From: Microstegium vimineum | Taxonomy: Eukaryota; Streptophyta; Magnoliopsida; Poales; Poaceae | Direction: 5' to 3' | Length of the DNA: 64,000 nt | NCBI GenBank assembly: GCA_022036555.1 | Contig: CM039122.1 | Span: 48,287,600-48,351,599, forward strand | Shown here: positions 56,798-64,000 of the stretch, piece by piece | Layout of the letters: every line of letters begins with the position of its first letter | How positions within the stretch are numbered: position 1 is the stretch's first letter | Notes under the pieces: model-generated | The model's input: only the letters and a program-made list of their open reading frames with translations | What the model was told of the DNA's origin: nothing | The model's database searches: none | Translations under genes and position numbers: made by a program

Positions 56798-59735
56798 CTA
56801 CTGGTCTTGGTCCTGGGCAGTCCAGTACGTCTTGACAACCAGGAGGATCTTCTCCCTGACGAGCGGGCCGTCTTCGTGGTCGACGATCTGGCTCTCCCAC
56901 CTCATCCCGTCCGCTACGCTCTTGACCTTCACCAGCATGTCCACGTCTTCCCTGATGATCACCGTGCCCCTGGGCCTCAGGATCCTGTCCATCTCCAGAA
57001 GGATGCGGTCCATCTCACACCTTGCAATACGAAAATGCATCAGTTTATTTCCTGCGTCTTTCTTTCCTGCCTGCCTGATGAATGCAGGTGCAGGTTCGTC
57101 AACTGCTTACCTGTTCTTGTACAGGGTGAACACCGAATCCGCATGGATGAGATCGTAGGTCCTCGGGTAGGTAGACATGCCCTCGCACCTGCAGTGAATG
57201 CAGCAGTTAGATCGCGAAACCTTAACCGACCGTCGCGCCACCGACACACCACCGTCGCCATTCAATCACCGCCGATGGTGGAAGGACGACAAGGACCATC
57301 TATCCATGTAGATGTACGTTTGCTTGCATGCGCAACAAACTCACTCACTCACTCACCAGTCCTGGTAGCTTCCAATGAGCCCGCGCTCGTAGATGGCCCC
57401 GAGCGTGGAGGTGTTCGCCACCGTGGGGACCATGTTCATGACCCACAGGGGATCGCCGGCCACCGCCAGCGCCGCGGCGAACCCACCCAGGCGCGCGTTC
57501 ATGTCCAGCACGTTGCGGTACCGCCCCTTCTGCTCGAACTGGCTGATCACCGACTTGTAGTGCCGCACCCTCTTCCGCCACACCTCCGTGTCCTGCGCGA
57601 ACGTCTTGGCCGTCACGCCCTTGACGGTGCCGCGGGACACCCTGGGCGGCACCGCCGTGAGCCGCTGCGGCCATTTCTTCACCGCGCCGCCCGCCACGCC
57701 GCCCTTGGCGCTAGAGACCTCCGGCAGCGGCGTTATGCACGCCTCCATCTTGTCGTACCTGCGTTCATCCGTTTCGTGCAGACGATCATTACAGTAAAAA
57801 ATCGATTACAGCTATCGACGATCGTACGGGTGCACGCATCGAATGTGTGTGTGGGTAGGGTAGCAATACCAACCATGCCGCGTCGGGGTTGTTGCGCGAG
57901 CAGAAGGGCGGGGAGGACTTGCGGGAGGCCTTGCAGTCGGCGTGGTTGTAGGGCTTCTGCCAGACGGCGATGTCGCCGGCCTCCTTGACCTTGGTCCAGC
58001 AGAGGCTCCTGGCGACGGCCTCGATGGCCTGCTGCTCGGCGTTGAGGTCCTCCTTGGTCCGCTCCCACCCCTTCCAGTACTTGTTCCAGTTGATGGGCGG
58101 CCCGGACAGGATCCAGTACCCTCCGGGACGCAGCACGCGGTCCACCTCCATCAGGTACAGCCCATCTGCATTCCATCATCGGTACTGTTCAAATGGAGTG
58201 TGCGTTGGGACAGAGAGAGTCGGAGAGAGGCCGTGCCCGTGCGTGCGTACCGTAGAGCTGCCAGGGGATGAGGCAGCGGGAGCAGTGCGCCATGTCAAAG
58301 GCGCGGGCCGGGTAGGTGAGGCGGTTGGACGCGAGCACGCCGATCATGGCCGGCACGCCGCGCTCCAGCGCGAACTGCACCTGCGCCTCGTGAGAGTCCC
58401 GCGGCGCGAACGACATGGCCAGGATGTCCCGCGACAGCAGGTACGCGCCCCAGCTCGCCACCTGCAAAAAATTTCGCCACAAAGAGGCAGAGCAGATGAG
58501 TGTACTACATGAGCAACTAAACTAGTCACAACGAGGCAGCGCTGTACGGAGTATTCTACTACTCCGTAGAAAACATACTCCGTACTCGATTTGTCCGTTG
58601 GGAGATGCTGCGATAGTACTCAAGCTACTGTACTCACGAAATGATTGTTGAATTCAATAAAATCGACTGCCAGTGACAGGACAACGAGCTTCTCCAATTT
58701 ATCCAATGCTGTCTGGAATTAGAACTAATTTTACCAGGCACGTTCGTAAACCACTACTGCTGCATACTATTTTCACGTAGGAGCAGTACCAAAGTGCTGC
58801 ATGATTGAAATGTAGTTTTTTTCCCTCCCCAAATCATCAAGGGACTAGCCTTCTCAAGTAAATCGAATGTCTGTAATTAAATTCTCCAATCTAATCCAGT
58901 CGACAGACACTCGTCAGTCGACCCATTTTTGACCAAATCCACAATCTGAGCGAGAAGAATGGCTGTTACTCACCCCGCATCCAGTGTCGAGCGCGGTGCG
59001 GATGGAGCCGTCGTGGAGCGGGATGAGCTTCCCAATGTCGTCGATGTAGGCGTCGGCGCCGTTGGGGAACATGGTCCCGCCGCCAGGGAACCTGAGCTTG
59101 TCGCCGTCGACGCGGATCCAGTTCTGCACCGCCTTCTCGACGGTGAGCTCCTTGTGCGGCGCGTTGGCGAACCAGGCGACGTCGCGGCTGGCGGGCCACG
59201 GGAACGGGGTCCGGTACCCGGCCGGCGCGGGTACCAGGCACCGCAGCCGCTCCCGCTCCGACGCCGGGCAGTGCCGCTCCCTGTACACCAGGCGGTCCCG
59301 TGGGAACCGCAGCGACCGCTCCACGTCCTCGCACGGCGTGTACTCGGAGTACTTGGCCGCGCACGCCGGGTACCTCCGCGGCGCGGCCGAGGAGGAGGTG
59401 CTGGTGGTGGTGCCGGTGGCGCCGTCGAGCGCGACGTGGCGCGCGGAGAAGTCGAGGGACGGGGAGCTGGAGCGGGAGCGGGAGCTGGAGCGCGACCGGG
59501 GTCTCCTCTTTGGGGTGGCAGCGGTGTTGGTGCAGGCGACGGAGGTGGCGACGGAGACGGCGGGGGAGGAGGAGGAGGAGGAGGAGGAGGAGGCGAAGCC
59601 GCCGTGCTGCCAGACGCCGACGAGGTAGGAGGCGGAGCAGAGGAGGATGACGACCACGAGCGGCAGGAACGTGGGGCGGCCGCGGGCGGCAGAGGGCGGG
59701 ATGTGCAGCTTCGTGGCCGCCGAGCGGACCCCCAT
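56798..59735 (-). CDS. Probable pectin methyltransferase, PMT family (QUA2/PMT16-18-like), six exons
   Basis: Exons are 58974-59735, 58251-58461, 57874-58165, 57357-57758, 57111-57188 and 56798-57020. All introns are GT-AG, the phases agree, and the product is 655 aa, normal for the family. The start MGVRSAATKLHIPPSAARGR is followed by one membrane anchor (FLPLVVVILLCSASYLVGVW, about residues 22-41) and a Ser/Arg-rich stem, the layout of a Golgi type II protein. The methyltransferase domain begins at YPACAAKYSEYTPCEDVERS. SAM-binding motif I is ALDTGCGVASWGAYLLSRDI across the exon 1-2 joint. Later landmarks are HCSRCLIPWQLYDGLYLMEV, VLRPGGYWILSGPP, RYRNVLDMNARLGGFAAAL and RPRGTVIIREDVDMLVKV. 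Members methylate homogalacturonan during pectin synthesis, but this one's substrate is inferred. No break was seen. Confidence 0.93.
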
Positions 59736-61737
59736 GGCGTCTGCGGTCTGCGTCTGCCCCTCGCGCGCGCTGCTCCTGCTGCCTCCTCGTCGTGCCGGCT
59801 GCCGCTCCGCTCCCAGTGTGGGAGTGTTTGATATGAGCAGCGTGGCTGTGGATGGGGTTTAGGCGGGGACACGGGCTTAATTACTTGCAGTACTAGGAGT
59901 ATAGTTGATATGCGGCCGGTTCGTTTGACAGGATTATGAACTGTTCTGATAGGATTATGCACTGTTGGTTGATTTTTTTTAAGAGAAAAATACTATTCTG
60001 ATGGAATTTAAACCGGGTAAAAAGCCAAACAAACATGCTGATGAGTGGCGACGCCGACGCGACGGCCGACGGGGCGGGTGCAGCTAGATAAGGCGATTAG
60101 GCAGGCGCCCTCGACAATCTGGAGGTGATTACCGAGGGCAATAACTTTGACCGCGCACGACTGGTGCTCTTCACTTTTGTCGGTTCGTCGCGGTGCGTGG
60201 CTGCAGCTGAGCTGGAGCTACGACTATAGTAGCAGGAGACCAGTACGAGTACTGGTACAGCTGCACTTGACAATGAGAGTGCGTCTGACATGAGCACAGA
60301 AGAGAACATTGCATACCAGTGAGTACTCCGTAGTACGTGTTAAGTACTCGTACTCCGTAGAAGTTTTTGCTTGCCAGTACCGGAAAAGCTGCACCGTGTT
60401 CGCCCAGGCCATCAAGGGAGACGGAGGAATGAGAATGTTGAGCCCGTGACGCCATTCCAATCTCGGCGCCGGCGCTCAGCAGATGTGACATTGCTGCATC
60501 TTGCTCACGTTTCTCTGCTTGTCTTTACTGACCCCCTTCGAGGAAATGAAAAGGAGGCGTGCGTGACGCTAGTTTGGAAACATCCGCCGAGGCAAAAAAA
60601 AAAAATGGCAAAAATTAAGGAGATCTAGTACTAGTACGAAACAGCGGTACGGGCTAAATTTGGTTCCCATGGTGACGACGTCGCACCTAGCAAGGGGAAA
60701 GGCAATGGCACGAGGCAGGCGCTGGTGGCGCACGTGGGTCGGGTCCGCCTGCCTCGCGTGCACTGCTGCAACGGGCAGCGGCACCCTCCAGGCCCTGTGC
60801 ACAGTACCTGTGCCCTCTGTAGTCTGTACACCGCCCGCAGTGCACACATCTGGTAGGCGCCTGCAGGTCGGTATCAACGAGTCCTTTTTAACCGCGACCG
60901 CGACGGTACCGCGCAAAGCGACCCTAGAAAGGTTGCACGGTACGTAGCGGATAGTACTACCACCGCCGACGCACGTTAGCCTAGCTGTAGCGGCAAGAGA
61001 CCGAAAGGGGTCGTGTCGTCGTCGTCGACCCCAACAACACCAAACAGTCTGACAGTCTCGGCGCCACACGGGCATCGCCTTTTCTTCTCCTCGGCGTCAG
61101 CTGTACTGGAGATTGTTCCCACTTGGAGCGAAAAGGCAGCTCGTTTATTGGTTGCATGAATCCTGTAGCCTGTCGTCGGGTGCGGACATGTTTGCTTCTT
61201 CCTTCTATCGTACTCCCTCCCCTTGCTCTCTGATTGCTCTGAATTCGGCGGCACGTACGGTACGGTGCGGTGCCCATGAGTAGTGGAGTACGGAGTACTA
61301 CGTACTAACGGGCCCCGTTCCGTTCATATGGACGTGCGGTAACTTTGCCTCAGGGGTTCACGTTCACACTGTGCACGGCGCCCCACGAACGGAACACGTC
61401 AAAATTTGGAAGTCTGTCTGACTGTCTGCCGTGGAACGCTGTCGGCACAGCGAGGGCCGGAAGAAAAAATAAATCAGCCGCTCCACGTCGAAACGCCTGC
61501 GGAGCAGATTGGGCTCCGATGCGCGGTGTGTAGGAGCAGATCGCGGCCCATGGACAACAAAATCAGCAGTCGTCCGTCCACTTGGTTTCAGCCTCTAGCA
61601 CTGCATGGCTCGGCCCACCGGACTGGAGCCGCTTGCTCGCTCGCCCACCATTCCACCAAGCCGCCACCATCCTCATCCGTTGCTCTCGCGGCCGTTGCCT
61701 CTTCTGTTCCGTGCGTGGCCTCAGTCTTTTTCGTCCA
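59736..61737. other. Intergenic DNA between PMT promoter and LINE
   Basis: Holds the PMT leader and promoter next to 59736. The rest has only short frames that do not look like genes. GTACTCCGTAG-type words are scattered in it. Confidence 0.5.
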
Positions 61738-63099
61738 CACTTTTTTTTTTGAGACCATGACCAGCGTGTATTTCATTAAGCAGTAACCTACGGGTTACCA
61801 CACAAAGAACATCCCCTAACAAACCCCAACAAAGCAACAAATATGATTACATGATTACCAGATTGACGACTAAGCGAGAAAAGGACCCCTACAACCGAGC
61901 TAGCAAAACACCGAGCCGCCTGTTGCCGGCCAGGCACCAAGCGCGTGCCTCCTCCTAGATGTCACCTGCCAACAACGAAGGTGTCGAGGCGGCGCCATTG
62001 AAGGTCCACGCATTACGCTCCTTCCAAAGCCTCCATCCAAAGAGGAAGAAGAGGGAGTTGAAGCCGCGCCGAAGAGCCTTGTCCACCAGCTTCCCTGTTG
62101 AAAGCCACCAAGTCATGACTAGCGCCTGCACAGGAACGATCCTCAGGCGCAGCCAACCCATCCAGATGCACCACACCTCCCGGCTATAGACGCAACTTAA
62201 TAGAATATAGTCCATAGTCTCCGCTTCTTGATTGCACATGACACAACTGTTGGATTGCTGAAGACCATGCCTGCATCTCCTATCCTCAGTCCAACACCTT
62301 CCAAGCAAACCCTTGGCGGCGCGGCTGTCTTCCAAATTTGTTTGGCCCCCAACACAGAAGAAGACCCAAAAAACATGGCCCCATAGGCCGAGGCTGCCGA
62401 ATAGCAGTGATCCGAGGTGAGATGCCAATCAAAGATGTCCGGCCGATCAGACAAAGTAACCTCATCAACTCGATCACTGAGTCTACTGAACTCCACCAGC
62501 AGTTGCAAAGAGACATGGCCAGAAATGTGACGAACCCAGGCATCATCCAGCAATGCATCAGCCACATTGACGTACCACTTCCTGGGGCTTACCGCCGCGA
62601 AGACCATTGGAGCGAACTCCTGAATAGTACGGCCATCCAGCCACGGATCCGTCCAGAAAAACACCATCCGGCCATTGCCAACGGAGATCGTCGTGGCTGC
62701 CCGGAACAGGTCGAGCACAGCAGTTTCACGACACGCGGGCTGTCTTCCAGCATGTCGATCATTCCAGACCCACCGGACTCGTAGGGCAATGCCCGTGCGC
62801 CGTAGGTCCGTGACTCCCAGACCTCCCAACTCCCTAGGTCTGCAGACCGCTCGCCAAGCGACCTTACACCGCCCTCCAGAGATGGACGCGGCACCGGCCC
62901 AGAGGAAGGCACGACGCAGCTTATCAATGGCTTCAATAGCCCAAGGCGAGAGACACAGTGTGATGGAGGCGTGAACGGGGACGGCTGACAAGGTTGATCT
63001 CACATGTAGCTCCGTCCGTCCAGCCGCAGACAGCATTGCACCCTTCCAGCCCGGGATCCTGCCGGCCACCTTATCGATCAAAGGCACTCGTCTCGACAT
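61738..63099 (-). mobile_element. 5'-truncated LINE: C-terminal ORF2 part with zinc-binding RT domain
   Basis: The minus-strand frame 62197-63099 starts inside ORF2, downstream of the RT catalytic part (IPGWKGAMLSAAGRTELHVR, then LRRAFLWAG, NGRMVFFWTDPWLDG). This is the region between RT and zf-RVT in plant L1-type LINEs. A frameshift near 62300 moves the frame to 61955-62428, which has zf-RVT landmarks (CVMCNQEAETMDYILLSC, then EVWCIW). After the stop at 61955 comes a 3' tail ending in a run of T on the plus strand (61741-61751), i.e. poly(A) on the element's strand. No AP endonuclease or YADD is present. It is dead. Confidence 0.8.
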
Positions 63100-63504
63100 G
63101 AATCACGTGCGCGCTCTTGGGACGGTCCAACTCCGATCCCGGCAAGGCATGTGCCATCGCGACGGGACTCGTTGGAGGACTTGCTTGACGTCCGTACGAT
63201 ACGTGCTTCCCGGATGAGGTGAGAGAGATCAGTAAGCAAATACGAAAGCGACAATTACTCTGAACCAACAAACAATCTGCGCAGATTCTGCTTCTCTCAA
63301 TCTGAAGCTAGCTTGCTCCTCTGATAACCTGGGCAACTGACAATCTCAAGAAATAATTGCCAACCTGAAACTAGCATGGCAGTCATTAACAATTAGAATA
63401 AAAACTATGGTGGGTGTACTGCTGACAAACTAAAACTTTCCTCCGATGAAACAACCTGTCCATGCGCTGCTCTCGAGTTCAGTGGTTGAAGCAGTAGCGT
63501 GACA
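63100..63504. other. Intergenic DNA, no gene seen
   Basis: Short frames only. No TSD of the LINE could be matched here. Confidence 0.45.
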
Positions 63505-64000
63505 CACTACTAAAAAACGTTTTTTCCGCGACGGGCGATTTCGGTTTTACGCAGCGGGCAATCACGTTCGTCACGATCCAAAGGTCATGATAAATCATCG
63601 CACTCCAGCAGCGGGCCACTTTGCCCGATGTGGTTAACAGATTTCCCGCAGCGGGCAGGTTAGGACGCCCGCTGCGATTAAACGATTAAAAAATAATAAT
63701 AAAACACAGAACCCACCGTGAGCCCATTCCAGAGCCCACCGACCCACGCCGCCGAGGCCCGCACGACCCACGCCGTAGCCCCACGCGCCGCCACGACCCG
63801 AGCCGTGGCCGCGTTGCGAGCACTGGCCCGCGCCGGGGACCCGAGAGCCGCGCCGCCGCTCCACGAGCCCCGCGTCGGGGACCAACGAGCCGCCGCTTCG
63901 CGAGCGCCGCCCCGTGGCCAGCCGGGGCCCCGCGCGCCGCCGCTCCGAGGTACGCGCAGCCTGCGCCGCCGCGCCGAGCTCTGCGCCGCCGCTCCGAGAG
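63505..64000 (+). mobile_element. Left end of a CACTA (En/Spm) transposon, cut by the window edge
   Basis: Begins CACTACTAAAAAACG, the conserved CACTA terminus, after a possible 3-bp TSD ACA (63502-63504). Sub-terminal repeats of CGCAGCGGGCA occur in both directions (about 63561, 63608, 63646 and, inverted, 63665-63678). From 63720 the sequence is GC-rich with GCCGCC/CGCGCC words. The transposase, if any, is outside the window. Confidence 0.75.

Noticed and set aside
56807..57988. 393-aa plus-strand frame antisense to the PMT gene
   Set aside because: A shadow of GC-rich coding exons and introns on the minus strand. It crosses real splice sites and has no motif.
58959..59831. 290-aa plus-strand frame antisense to PMT exon 1
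   Set aside because: GC-rich shadow of the Ser/Arg-rich first exon. Poly-Gly and poly-Arg composition and no domain.
1..64000. tRNA, rRNA or organellar gene insertions
   Set aside because: No cloverleaf-like tRNA gene, rRNA segment or chloroplast/mitochondrial gene was recognised on reading. A covariance-model scan was not possible here.

Overview
The window is nuclear DNA from a grass, probably a panicoid of the sorghum/sugarcane/Miscanthus type. The evidence is GC-rich first exons in split genes with GT-AG introns, many Stowaway-type MITEs with CTCCCTCCGT ends, a Sirevirus-type Ty1/copia element with family-specific dyad motifs, a Tat/RIRE2-like Ty3/gypsy element, and a CACTA end. No bacterial or organellar features were seen. 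Species cannot be fixed from this sequence alone.

Layout. 1-8890: the right part of a Ty3/gypsy Tat-like element lying on the minus strand. It has a complete 1,355-bp LTR (7536-8890), a primer site and a broken gag, but no pol. A multi-exon gene with its own TATA box runs antisense on the plus strand (404-4735). 8891-9365: remnant of another LTR. 9366-21552: a near-complete, decayed Sirevirus-like copia element on the minus strand, with both LTRs, PBS, two PPT-like tracts, gag, protease, integrase, RT/RNase H and a broken env-like 3' region. A 440-bp piece of its own flank, including part of a MITE, is repeated inside its 3' end. 22018-24939: gene-poor DNA.

25151-25603: a small gene resembling COR27/28, minus strand. 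26261-27779: nested MITEs. 28077-32907: an intact-looking five-exon gene for a multi-pass membrane RING-H2 E3 ubiquitin ligase, minus strand. 33050-37091: a 4-kb non-coding LTR element inserted only 143 bp upstream of that gene's start codon. 37481-39782: a PIF/Harbinger-type element and a Stowaway. 40582-44671: an eight-exon cytochrome P450 of the CYP87A type, minus strand. It has small indels in three exons, two of them within the K-helix and heme-binding motifs, so it is read as a pseudogene unless these are sequencing errors. 44816-55571: transposon-rich DNA, including a solo Sirevirus LTR with a perfect TSD (50111-52047) and a TIR element carrying a PP2C-like fragment (47149-48077). 55830-56055: a 226-bp near-perfect inverted repeat. 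56798-59735: an intact-looking six-exon Golgi-type putative methyltransferase (PMT family), minus strand. 61738-63099: a 5'-truncated LINE. 63505-64000: the left end of a CACTA element that leaves the window.

The cellular genes (COR27-like, RING E3, CYP87A-like, PMT) all lie on the minus strand and do not form a pathway. They are ordinary single-copy-type plant genes separated by transposons. Intron-exon models for RING, P450 and PMT were built by hand from splice sites and reading phase. All family names come from recalled motifs, not from a search.
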